DNA of 64,000 nt from Anarhynchus alexandrinus (Eukaryota; Chordata; Aves; Charadriiformes; Charadriidae): positions 429,835-493,834 of the forward strand of contig VUYV01000396.1 in NCBI GenBank assembly GCA_008711295.1, written 5' to 3'. Positions within the stretch are counted from its first letter, which is position 1. Each line of letters opens with the position of its first letter. The translations under genes were made by a program, and so were the position numbers. This document shows, one piece after another, positions 24,454 through 64,000 of the stretch. The notes below the pieces were generated by a model, which saw nothing but the letters and a program-made list of their open reading frames with translations, did no database searches and had not been told where the DNA came from.

Positions 24454-24709
24454 GTGGGATAAATCCCCTGGAAGAGGTGGGATAAATCCCCCTGGAGAGG
24501 TGGGATATATCCCCCTGGAAGAGGTGGGATAAATCCCCCTGGAGAGGAGGGATATATTCCCCTGGAGAGGTGGGATATATCCCCCTGGAAGAGGTGGGAT
24601 AAATCCCCCTGGAGAGGTGGGATATATTCCCCTGGAGATGTGGGATAAATCCCCCGGGAGAGGTGGGATATATTCCCCTGGAGATGTGGGATAAATTCCC
24701 CCTGGAAAG
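24454..24709. repeat. Minisatellite, 23-24 bp unit, about 11 copies
   Basis: Eleven head-to-tail copies of a unit such as GTGGGATAAATCCCCCTGGA plus GAG. Units vary mainly as ATAAAT versus ATATAT, CCCCCT versus TCCCCT, and GAGAG, GAAGAG or GAGAT at the end. The variants alternate between neighbouring units, suggesting a higher-order two-unit pattern. The unit length is not a multiple of three yet long minus-strand frames run through it, producing a spurious repeated GIYPTSP-type peptide. It is non-coding in my view. Confidence 0.95.
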
Positions 24710-25608
24710 TCTCAACGCTTCCCGCAGGAGCACAAGCAAACCCCCCCCCCAGCTCTGCAGCCGGAGGAGCTCTTTTGGAAACATTTCTAACTGCAAACCC
24801 AACGCTTTCCAGCAGGAAAAGCACCTCCAAAANAAAAAAAAAAGAAGAGCAACTCCAGAGCTTTACAGCAAATCTCTTTTCCCCACGACCGAAACGGGGC
24901 TGCCAAATTTGGGGGTCTGGTTTTTCCTCTGGGCAGCCGCAGGGCAGAGTGCCGTCCAGCCGTGATTTGTGTCGCTCTGAAATCTCATCGGGAGAGGGCA
25001 GTTCGCCTTCACCCTCCGCTGCCGCCGCCGCCGCGTCTCCCCACGCACGGCCGCGGCCCCGCACACTGCGAGCCCCGGCGCGTCTCGGGTCCCTCCTGGC
25101 AGCTTTGGCAATTTTTTTTTCCCCTTTCCCGGGACCGGCCGGGTTGCAAAGCTCAACTTTTTCTGCTAACCTCTCCCCACGGAGCTGTGGGATTTGGGAA
25201 AGTCAAGTAAAAACCCAGTAATGCCCTACAGCTGCTGATCCCACCCCAAAACGTGATGGCATCGCCAGGAAACCCGGATCGCCTCCGATGGGCGCACCCA
25301 CTGCTGTTCCTTTGGTCGGAAACATTAACAACTGAGCTAATCTTTTTTTTTTTAAAAAAAAAAGTAATTGTAATTTTCAGGAAGCCGTGCATTGCTTCCC
25401 GAGCCCCACACTCGGGTATTTTCCAAGAATTGCTCCATAATCTGGAGAGGCAGAAGGGTAATTTTTGTTTTACCTGCTTCTCCCCTCGTTCTCGGAGCTG
25501 GTGACTCCTAAAGTGACGGTGCTTTGCCCAACCTGCCTTGAAAATGCCATCCCGCCTGGTGTCCCGCCTGGAGAAGGGCTTCTCCGGTCACTCAGGGGAG
25601 GGATGAAG

Positions 25609-25733
25609 TGTTCAAGGCCAGGTTGGACGGGGCTTGGAGCAACCTGGGCTGGTGGGAGGTGTCCCTGCCCAGGGCAGGGGGGTGGGACGAGATGGTCTTG
25701 AAGGTCCCTTCCAACCCAAACCATTCTATGAGC
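25609..25733 (+). mobile_element. CR1 3'-end fragment, plus orientation
   Basis: It holds the CR1 3' UTR from GTTCAAGGCCAGGTTGGACG through GGTGGGAGGTGTCCCTGCCC to CCCAAACCATTCTATGAG. It lacks everything upstream, so it is a severely 5'-truncated insertion. Confidence 0.9.
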
Positions 25734-26088
25734 CTCTGCGCCCAGGGTATATTCCTGCACCCGGGGAAGCCGAGCTGGGGCTCGGTGGTGGGACAAGGAC
25801 ACGAGGAGGTGCTCCGTCTCCAGCTGCGCCTGTAGGATGCTGCGGTGGGATTTTCAGCCGGTTGGGATTCCCCGGGGGGGGGGCACTGCCGACAACCAGA
25901 AAACACCCAACGCCTCTGCCTCCGCTGCCCTCGCCTGCCCCCCGGCAGCCCCGCTCTGCCCTCCCAGGTATTTAGGGGGAGTATTTTAAGCTCAGAGAGG
26001 CAGAAGAGGTTGGCAGGCTGCCTGGAGGAGAGCTCTCTGTCCAGACACTGGTTATTTTAAAGAGCAAAAGCCCCGGCGCGGCGGGGCC

Positions 26089-26210
26089 GGGGGCGGCGGT
26101 GGCCCCATTCAAGAAGTGGGGTACGCTTATTGGTGGATATTTCTTCCCTCGAGTGCGTTCCTTATGGATGTCACCGTATATATACGGTGAGTCGGCGTGC
26201 CTGCGGTGGC
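26089..26210 (+). promoter_or_regulatory. Promoter-like block: GC box, inverted CCAAT, palindromic TATA
   Basis: A GC box GGGGGCGG (26089-26096), an inverted CCAAT box ATTGG (26129-26133) and a TATATATA core (26177-26184) occur in canonical order. The CCAAT-to-TATA distance of about 48 bp fits classic promoters, so a start near 26207 would be predicted. No convincing open frame follows, so any product may be non-coding. The symmetric TATA leaves direction uncertain. Confidence 0.35.
26171..26190. repeat. Perfect 20-bp palindrome
   Basis: TCACCGTATATATACGGTGA equals its own reverse complement, with no spacer. It contains the TATATATA core described in the promoter-like block. It could bind a symmetric dimer or extrude a small cruciform. 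Confidence 0.9.
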
Positions 26211-26652
26211 TCGTGACGAACAATCAGCTCCCAGGAGAGGAAGGGCTAATTTCTCCTTTTTTTTGAGCCCGTAAAGATTTGTCGGCAAGGAAGGGGAAAA
26301 AATTGGCATAAATTTTCAACATATTAAGATGTCACCATGCTTAGATTAATTTTTTTTTCTAAAAAAAAACAAAACCAAGCGAGGCACAAATAATAAATAG
26401 AGCGACACGCAGCTGACTTCAAGGGAAAGCTGATTTCCCCGGGGCGCGCTCCGCGCCGCGTATGCCAAAATCTGGCCTCGTTCCACAGCTCGGCGACCTG
26501 AAGCCGAGGAGCGCGGTGCTCAGAGCAGAGCCTGGCCCAGGGCCCGCTCCCAAACGGGACGGGGATTTCTTTTTCAGCGTGTCGATTCCCCCTGCCAGCG
26601 CTGGCTTGGTCTGCCCGGGGAAAAAAGAGGTGTGACTACGCCTGTTGGTGTT

Positions 26653-26669
26653 TATATATATATATATAT
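26653..26669. repeat. (TA)n microsatellite
   Basis: A 17-base alternating TA run in the intergenic region. It creates a false start of open frames encoding YIYIYI-like peptides. Confidence 0.9.
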
Positions 26670-27939
26670 TAAAAGAGCTGTTTGAAAGGAGAACTCACAG
26701 CTTTTCTTTGCCACTCGGACGCCTGTGGTTCGCTGCAGGAAGGGTTTTCTCAAATGGTGTTTTCCGCCCCGCTGTGGGATATTCCTGCGCCGTGGATATT
26801 CTGCGCGACGGCGCTGGCCTGCCGCGGACCGCGGGATGTGGTGGGCACGTGGGATGGGGCGCGGGGCAGCAGTGGGATGGTGGGACCAAGCCAGGAGCGA
26901 GCAGCACCGCCCCGAGGGATGCGGCAGAGCAGAGGGGATGGGAGATGGGTATCGCCCCAGGGGAGGTTTTTCTGCTACCACCCTCCAACAAACATGGGAT
27001 AAATGCTTCTCCCACCGCTCCCTGCCCCTCCTGGAGTTTCAACCTGCCAGCAGAAGGAATTGTAGCTGCTTCCAAACCCTCTGCACCCTCTTGGCTTTTC
27101 CATCACTACTCCAGCGGACACGTGGCCTCACGTGCGGCTGGCACGAGTCTGTACCCTGGGGATTTGACAGGTTTTTTTTTAAATTCCCTGCATACGTTGG
27201 GCAATATTTGACCCGGTGCCATTCATCCTGGGTTCTGCTGTGCAAATGGGTGCTGGGCTGACGTGGGGTTCTCAGCATCCTTGGAGAGCTCCGTTATCCT
27301 CATTCATGGCGTGGACGCCGTCTGCTTGCGCCTGGGGTCTTCTGCGGTCTTCTGAGTCTGAGCAAAGCGGGTTCCTGTATGGTGACCACCACCCCAGGGG
27401 AAAGGTTGGGCTTCTTTAGGGGAAAAAAGCTCAGGATTTGGCTACCACAGCCCTCGGGTGGCCATCCCCCTGTTTTCACAAATAACATTGCAGGGCCAAT
27501 GACCTCGTTAAGACTTTCTTCCTTACTGAGTCATTCCTGAGCTCCTTGGAGTAACTTTGCTCGTGCCACTGACTAATTCTCCTTCGCTCCTTCCCCCACC
27601 TTTCAACCGGAAAAACTGGATGTAACTGGGTTGGTTTGGGTTTGTTATGTTGTGGGGGTTTTTTTAACCCTGAGCTTATTGTGGAGGGCTGTGACACAGT
27701 GTAATTGAAGCTTGTGTTGTAGGCTTGACACTCGTCTCGGGACAAGGACAAAAAATGGCAGTGGGGCTGTCCCCACCACCCCCAGGGCACCCTCAGCTCC
27801 CCGCGGCGGGACTCGAACCCGGAGACTCCCCCTCCCCAGGCCGACACCTTCCCCTCTCCCCCACGGCCTGGGGGCGGGGCGCTCCCCTCCTGGCCCCGCC
27901 CCCCGCCCTCCGCCCCGCCCCGCGCGCGGGCTCGCCTGA

Positions 27940-27978
27940 CGACAGCTGCAAAGCAGTTTTTCAGCAGCCGCAAGTGAG
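27940..27978 (+). other. PHAF1: Inferred non-coding first exon of PHAF1 (start approximate)
   Basis: A strong donor GAG/GTGAGT occurs at 27976-27982. About 190 bp later there is a clear polypyrimidine tract and acceptor (CTTCCCTCCTGCTTCCCTCAG region ending at 28170), 64 nt before the ATG. This supports a short untranslated exon ending at 27978 and a 192-bp intron. The exon start is a guess within the CpG island. Unspliced continuation to the ATG is the alternative. Confidence 0.5.
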
Positions 27979-28087
27979 GTGAGTCGCAGCCCCGCCGCGC
28001 GGGGGGGGGAGGGGGGCGAGAAACCCCCCCCACTTTCCCCCGCCGGGCCGGGGCCTCTCTCGGTACCTCCGGGCCCAGCGGCGANTG

Positions 28088-42027
<13,940 letters not shown>

Positions 42028-42071
42028 GTGATTGAAGTTTATGACTTGACTAAGGTGAAGTTAAAATATTG
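42028..42071 (+). CDS. PHAF1: PHAF1 coding exon 4 (44 nt)
   Basis: A short exon for residues 78-91 plus two bases of Cys92, reading VIEVYDLTKVKLKY. The acceptor is GTTTCAG and the donor GTAAGT at 42072. The split TG/T codon is Cys, as in human. Confidence 0.95.
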
Positions 42072-42329
42072 GTAAGTGATCTAAGACCTCCTATAACTTC
42101 TTGATTACAGTGACTGGTTTCTCTTCTTTCTTTAATCCTGAATTCATTTTTTCAACCATTCTTGTTAAAAAACAAAAACGACTGTTAAAAAAGAACGTAG
42201 ATAATTACCCATTCTTGAACATAGTTAAACACTTTAACAAGTTTAACACTTGGTTAAATTACCAGTTTACACTTTCCTTCAGTCTTGGAGACTTCTTCTA
42301 ATTTAAATGTGGTATTGCTGCGAGTATAA

Positions 42330-55089
<12,760 letters not shown>

Positions 55090-55172
55090 GATATTCTCTT
55101 TGATGCAAACACTCACAAGGTGAAGAAATTTGTCCTGCATACAAATTATCCTGGTCATTACAACTTTAACAT
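55090..55172 (+). CDS. PHAF1: PHAF1 coding exon 11
   Basis: Residues 294-320 plus two bases of Ile321. It reads DILFDANTHKVKKFVLHTNY, then PGHYNFN. The donor is GTGAGT at 55173, and the split AT/T codon gives Ile, as in human. Confidence 0.96.
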
Positions 55173-55980
55173 GTGAGTGTAAAGAACTGATCCGTTAAAA
55201 GAGTATTTTAAAACATCTGAAAAGGAAATCTTATGTTCCTTTTATAGAATTCAAGTCGTTTTTCCCAAGTCTTTGGTGTATCCGGTAACCCGTGGAGGTT
55301 TCATCCTCCATTATTAGCACTTTTTTTTCCCTTATGATTTTCCTTTTACTTTTAATTGCCTTTATGTTGTCAAGTATGTCTTAAAGCAGAAAACGAGGTA
55401 TGGTAGTTCTTGGTCCAGCTGTAATGTGCAAACTGTCTTGTTGGAGGCAAACTTCATATTAGCAAGGGTGTGCATTTACCGGTAGGTAGGCTGCTGGCTT
55501 TGTCTTGACATTATTTCAGTTAGTGATTAAAAAAAAAAAAAAATTCCCTTATGCTTCTGAACATATACTTTTAAAATGTAAACTCTTTAGGGGAGGAATA
55601 TGAGTTAAGGAGTACGTGATTGGATGTCTGATTAAAGCGAGCATGTTTTCAGGCAGTTGGTATTAGTGATAGAGAAATATTTAGCACTGTTTCTAAGCTG
55701 AGTATTTCTCCATCCGCTCTGTATAACAGCAGAGTAATTTGTGCTGATGGACCTTTTGAATCCTTTAGAAAGCTATTTTAGGACATCGCCAGGCTGCTGC
55801 CTTTTTTGATGTAGAAAACAGAAATGAGAACTCTTCTTTTTAATCTGTTAGCATTGAGACTCTCAATTTATTATTCATGTGACTTTTCATTAAAGTGGTT
55901 ATTAAGAGCCCTAAGTTTGCGCTATGCAGTTTATTTTGGGTCTTCTGTTTTCTAATAGCTTTACGATTTGCACTTTCTAG
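55173..55980 (+). other. PHAF1: PHAF1 intron after coding exon 11 (0.8 kb)
   Basis: AT-rich intron with an A run near 55529-55542. Nothing else was recognised. Confidence 0.8.
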
Positions 55981-56024
55981 TTACCATCGCTGTGAATTCA
56001 AGATTCCGCTAGTCATTAAGCGAG
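55981..56024 (+). CDS. PHAF1: PHAF1 coding exon 12 (44 nt)
   Basis: Residues 321-335 plus one base. It reads (I)YHRCEFKIPLVIKR. The acceptor is CACTTTCTAG and the donor GTGAGT at 56025. Human has AIKK where this has VIKR. Confidence 0.95.
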
Positions 56025-58080
56025 GTGAGTAGTTCCTCTGGTGTCCTGCTTCAGGGGGCATGTACCACAAAATGCTCAAAGCAGAGCTGTGGCCAGTTTT
56101 CATTTCTAGTGCATCTTTCGTTATCAGAGGATGCTAACAGTGAACGTCATTGAGACAGAAGAGAAATTTGGGGTTTAGGTTTCTATTTTTTAAGTGAAAA
56201 AGATACTTCAGGACAAGTTCATCGGTTCTCTGGTTTTACTTACACTACCATGTTTACTTACTTGGATCATACAAATGTTTAGCTGCAACAACACTAATTT
56301 TCTGTAATGCTGCCACTTTGCTAAAGTCAATTGCCTTGTACCTGGAGGCTCAAAGTCTGCAAGGCTGTGTTAGTCTGAGCTGGTCTCTCCAATCTGCTGT
56401 TGAACTTGAAATGTTGAACTTGCTCTTGAAAGGCGTATTCATGGTATTTAATATAAACTGGTTTAGCTGGAAATGAGAACGAACATCTGGAATGCGTTGG
56501 CTCTGTGTGCTATAGACAAAGTATGTCTGTTGTTTTCACGTAAAAGTCTCCACTTGAAAATACATACGAAAAATCAGTAGTGCTTAATTCTACAAGATAT
56601 TTAGATGTGCCCAGCTCTGTGCACGTAAGTAATCTCAACAAAGCATGAGGAACCTCGTTTGATTGAAGGTCACAGTGATCAAGGCAGATTTCTTTAATGT
56701 GAGAATTAAGAGGTGTGCTGGGAATGTGTGTGTTGATTATCCAGGGAATACTGGCCGCTGGCTAGGTTTTGGCCAGGGATGCCTCTTCATTTTGATGGGT
56801 TTTCACTGAAAGCAGTTACCTGTGTAAAGTGCAATTCCCCCGTGGCTGTCACAGCAGTTTGAGCGTGTAGAGGAATAAAAACCTGGAAAAACAGAGTTTG
56901 TATATATGAGCTTATATGAAAGTTGATTTGTACTTCAGCCAGGAGAAAGTGTGAAAATTCTGCTCACTTCTTAAATTATTATCCCTTGGGTTATTGTGCA
57001 ATACTTCAAAGACGTTAATTTCGGATTATTTTTATTCATCTCAAGTAGTACCATGAATCTCTCCATGTCTCGTTTTCTCTTTGGTTGCTGGGTTTGTTTT
57101 ATCTGACCTTTCTGGTCTCTGGCTTAGGTTCAGGACATATAACAAGTTGTAAACAAATGTTATAAAATTTATGAAGACCGCATCTTTTAAAATCTGGTGG
57201 CGGTGCCTGATGCAGCTTTATTAACTCCCTTCTGTAGTTCAACTTCAGACAATAAATTGACAGCCAGAGGTCGAGTTGCACAGACACCGAATTCTTTCAG
57301 CATAAAGAGACCGTGTTTGTTTAGCAGGTGGAAAATACAGAGGAGCTTTCCATCAAATTAAAGGCCGTTTGCTGTGTTTGACCTGTTTAGTGTCTAGCTT
57401 CATTCCCACTGCTTCAGGAAGGTGCTTTCAGTGTTCAAAAATCCCCAAACGTGTATGAAACGGTGCTTGAAACCACCAGCAAACTATATTTATAAGGCTG
57501 TAAGCGTAAATGCAATGCTGTCCTCACCTGCAGCTTTTTTGTTATTTAATACATAGAAGGTTGGGGTTTTCTTCTTTTTCCACCCGAACGATATTGGGCT
57601 CTGTCATTCCCAAGCTCTCCGCTATTTTTGTTTTTGAAAGAGTGGTATTTTAGCTGATTTCAGCCCTGCCAGCTCCCGAGTCTTAAGCTGTCAGTTTAGG
57701 CAGCTTCCTTTCCACGTGCAGTGGGGTGTTTGGACTTGACGAGCGGCACGTCAGGGCTGTCTCGATGAGGCACGTTAACGTGGCCCAAAGACACGTGGTT
57801 CCTTTCACGCTGACAGTCTTACGTGTAAGATTACAGCTTAAACTTGCATAGTGTTAGAACTTGGAACTTGCTGCAAATAGGCAGATTTATTTAATCGCCT
57901 TAACTGGTATTTAATCGATGATGTTGACAATTCTGGTTGCTTGTAAATGCTGGTAAATTTGTATATGAGCTCATCTAATCCTTGTACGTCTCCTGCTATC
58001 TGAACTAATCTCCCAAAATGGATTGTATAGGAGAATGCTCAAGCATAAACTATAAAGACTTTTCTGTTTTTCTGTCATAG
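56025..58080 (+). other. PHAF1: PHAF1 intron after coding exon 12 (2.1 kb)
   Basis: Ordinary intron with a few CpGs near 57660-57830. No transposon or RNA gene was recognised. Confidence 0.8.
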
Positions 58081-58124
58081 ATAGTGCTGATTCACAGACT
58101 GAAACATGTACAACGTACAGCAAG
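58081..58124 (+). CDS. PHAF1: PHAF1 coding exon 13 (44 nt)
   Basis: Residues 336-350. It reads DSADSQTETCTTYSK after the acceptor TGTCATAG. A second AG at 58083-58084 would shift the frame, so the first is used. The start of this exon is the least conserved stretch against human (DSADS versus ENADG), suggesting a surface loop. The donor is GTAAGG at 58125. Confidence 0.95.
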
Positions 58125-61736
<3,612 letters not shown>

Positions 61737-63605
61737 GCATCCCCTGCAAAGTCAGCTAATCTCAATGCTACAAAATTAGTACAGCGTGCCTTGATTTGCT
61801 GCCACTTATAATATGGAAAGCACGTTATGATTTTTTTTTTTTTCAATAAGCCTTTCCACCCAGGAGCGGTGTGGAGGGGAAATTCTCTCAACCCTTCATC
61901 ATGGGGCATGGAACTGTTGATGGAGGAAAGCAGCTTAGGTGCCTGTGCCGTCGTTTATTCCTCTCCGTTGCCCTCATCCTATGCAGCACAGACCTGAAGA
62001 GACTGTCCCCCCTTCTCGGCTGGCAGAAGGGGGAAATGGAAGAGGGGCACGTAATGACTGCAAGAGTTAGAAGCACAAACTTTCTGAGCCTTGGAGCATC
62101 TGGAAGCAGGTATTGATTTTAGTCTGTTTGTGTTACTGTATTGATGTGGTGGTCACATTTTAAGAAAACGTGTGTGTGTATATATAGATATAAACACATC
62201 GGTATTTCTGTGGCTTAGGACATTGTACCAAGTGTGACAAGGATGTATATATGTCCATGATTTCAGGCACCACATCTTTGTGTAACTTTAAACCAAGCAA
62301 GTAGCATGTGCATAATACTTGGTTGTAACATTTGCACTACATACACTTTAATTACTTGATAAACGTTTATCTTCACTGAGGAGCATCTGTGTACTGGGTG
62401 TGAGTGGGGTGTGATGGTTATTTAATGTACGCTGCGCATAAAGCTTATTTATACAGTGGATCAAATTTATCCACCTTCCTGCACTAATATGTACTTGATA
62501 TGCTGAAACAATTTTTTTCTGCCATGGCTGGTTTACTAATTTTTTTCATATGCAGTTTCAAAAAAAAAAAAAATTCTGGAAGAGGTTGTTTCTATGATTG
62601 AATTGTGTTTTAGTGAAAAGGTTTGATACGATTTTTCATACTACAGAAAAATTTAACGAAGAAACGATGTTGCCTCATTTGCCTCTGTTCCGAAATCCTT
62701 TATTCCTACTCTGTTTCCTTAGAGAAAGACAAGCTGTATATAATAGTGTCTGAGAAAGAAATCCCCGAGCTCTGCCATCACCGAGAAAACCTTTTCTGTA
62801 ACTTTTGATGTATGATTTTAATTTATGCCAAAGGTTTAGCCAAAGACATCCTTATTGTAGTTTCACCATTTCTGTACATATATGCTAACTGCACACCCCA
62901 CCCCAGCAGACAGGATATAGGCTTCTTTCTAGTTGGGAGATGCTGCTCGCGACATTTTATCCCAGGAGGATACTTTAGGTTTCTAGTTCTCTTACCAGTC
63001 TTATTTGGGGGAAATAGGTGGTCTGTCTTTGAAATATTGAACCCTTTTTAAAAATGGACAAGAGAAATGTATAATTTTATCCCATTTTTAATATTTTGGT
63101 GTAGCAACTTGTGATACATAGATGACAATTTTGTGAGTTTTACTATGTGTGTACAGATTTTGTAAATATGACATTTTTGTAATTTTAACTCCATGTACAG
63201 TGTAATCCTGTATAGTTTATCAATGAATGAGAGATAGGAAATGGAATGTTAACTGAAGTTTTGGATCCTGGACCAGTAGCAGGGATAAATGTGGTGTGTG
63301 TGTGAGACGTTCTTTGCCATTTAGTCTTCCTGTATACTGTGATACTCTAAACTGTTTTGCTAAAACAAACACAAAAGCCCCACGGAGAATCTAATGGATA
63401 AGGAAAAAGTTACTGTTTACCTTTATCCCTAGGTGTCACTCCTGTTGAATCCCTGTTCAATCTGTGCTGTCTCCTGTGATCATTGCTTGCTAAGAAAATT
63501 CTATGCCTCAACCTTCCTTTTGTTTCCTCTCTAATTTTAATTTCGTTTTACATAGCCCTTCTGTAAATTAAATGGAATAATAATGAGCATGTACACTGAA
63601 AGAAA

Positions 63606-63611
63606 AATAAA
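63606..63611 (+). promoter_or_regulatory. PHAF1: Polyadenylation signal 1 of PHAF1
   Basis: Canonical AATAAA within AGAAAAATAAAATGAG. It is followed by T/G-rich sequence (TTACTGTTTTTGTGTT). Confidence 0.65.
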
Positions 63612-63665
63612 ATGAGACTCTCAGTTACTGTTTTTGTGTTAAATACAGTTGCTGGGTGTTTTTGT

Positions 63666-63671
63666 AATAAA
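63666..63671 (+). promoter_or_regulatory. PHAF1: Polyadenylation signal 2 of PHAF1
   Basis: Canonical AATAAA in TTTTTGTAATAAAGTCATGG, followed about 15 nt later by a long T run, a typical downstream element. Because the signals are 60 bp apart, either could be the main one. Confidence 0.7.
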
Positions 63672-63690
63672 GTCATGGATGTTTTTGCTT

Positions 63691-64000
63691 TTTTTTTCTT
63701 ATCAATTAGTCCTTTTTATTTTACTGTCTTTCGGACGTTACAGTTGAAGTACCTGACTAGTGTTCCTCCTTTACAGCCGATACAGTACGTTCTCTGAAGA
63801 AGCGATACAAAAACTAACATAACTTCCAGTCTGTTTCCTAGTAGATACATGAAAGCATATTACAACTTTTTGCCCCGAAGTGGAGAAGGAAAGTCTTTGA
63901 AGTATGGTAAATAACACCGTGGCTCTGTATTGTGTCCAAAAATGCGATTGTTGCATCACAAAAATGTGACTGTTGTCAGCCTTTGGGTATCACTAAAATC
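63691..64000. other. Downstream flank of PHAF1
   Basis: About 310 bp after the inferred PHAF1 end. No exon, repeat or RNA gene was recognised. Confidence 0.6.

Larger units (their letters stand above)
18236..27839. other. GC-rich intergenic region between CBFB and PHAF1
   Basis: About 9.6 kb between the inferred CBFB 3' end and the PHAF1 promoter. It is much richer in G+C and CpG than either flank. It holds CR1 fragments, a 23-bp minisatellite, G-rich runs, CpG-dense blocks (about 19700-19870, 22690-23450, 23690-24300, 25010-25180, 26440-26480) and two regulatory-looking blocks. Long open frames here, such as the minus-strand frames at 22377-23549 and 23615-24802, cross CR1 or minisatellite sequence, resemble no known protein, and look like the by-product of high GC. 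Confidence 0.75.
61737..63690 (+). other. PHAF1: PHAF1 3' UTR
   Basis: About 1.95 kb of AT-rich untranslated sequence after the stop. It includes a GTGTGTGTATATATAG stretch near 62172-62187 and an A run near 62560-62572. It ends at one of two poly(A) signals. The end coordinate is inferred as about 20 nt after the distal signal. Confidence 0.75.

Noticed and set aside
23615..25064. Two overlapping minus-strand frames (395 and 381 codons) with GIYPTSP-like repeats
   Set aside because: The repeated peptide is just the 23-bp minisatellite read in more than one frame. The rest is GC-rich with no recognisable domain, and one frame crosses a single N.
26645..27261. Open frames of 178 and 188 codons on the + strand
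   Set aside because: One starts inside a TA microsatellite, they overlap each other in different frames, and neither product resembles a known protein.
27800..27830. tRNA T-arm-like sequence on the minus strand (GGGTTCGAGTCCCG)
   Set aside because: No D-arm, anticodon arm or matching acceptor stem could be built around it. It is probably chance in the GC-rich PHAF1 promoter.

Overview
The window is vertebrate nuclear DNA, most likely from a bird. It holds short exons with GT/AG introns, CpG islands, polyadenylation signals, and several CR1 retrotransposon copies with the avian-type TTCTATGA 3' tail. No prokaryotic operons, CRISPR arrays, integrated viruses or confident tRNA/rRNA genes were seen. 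The species cannot be fixed by eye.

Layout, all on the + strand. (1) 1-18235: the 3' part of CBFB, the non-DNA-binding beta subunit of core-binding factor and partner of RUNX proteins. Visible are the end of intron 4, the penultimate coding exon (2325-2420, with an alternative donor extending it to 2451), a 13.5-kb intron 5, the last coding exon (15944-16012) and a ~2.2-kb 3' UTR. The two donors reproduce both known vertebrate CBFB C-termini. (2) 18236-27840: a ~9.6-kb GC-rich intergenic stretch. It holds CR1 copies and fragments, a 23-bp minisatellite, CpG-dense blocks, an octamer-motif cluster and a promoter-like block centred on a perfect 20-bp palindrome. (3) 27840-63690: the whole PHAF1 gene (C16orf70, UPF0183, also called MYTHO). 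It has a CpG-island promoter, a likely non-coding first exon, 16 coding exons encoding an intact 423-residue protein, and a ~1.95-kb 3' UTR with two poly(A) signals. (4) 63691-64000: downstream flank with nothing recognised.

CBFB followed by PHAF1 matches the human 16q22.1 order, so this is a conserved syntenic block. The two genes are not known to act in one pathway: CBFB is a nuclear transcription cofactor, and PHAF1 is an autophagy factor working with BCAS3. Exon calls rest on clean splice sites, continuous reading phase and recognised protein sequence. I found no convincing undescribed system. The most testable leads are the intergenic octamer cluster, the palindromic-TATA promoter-like block, the NAGNAG acceptor in CBFB, and the GC-rich interval as a place for an unannotated transcript.
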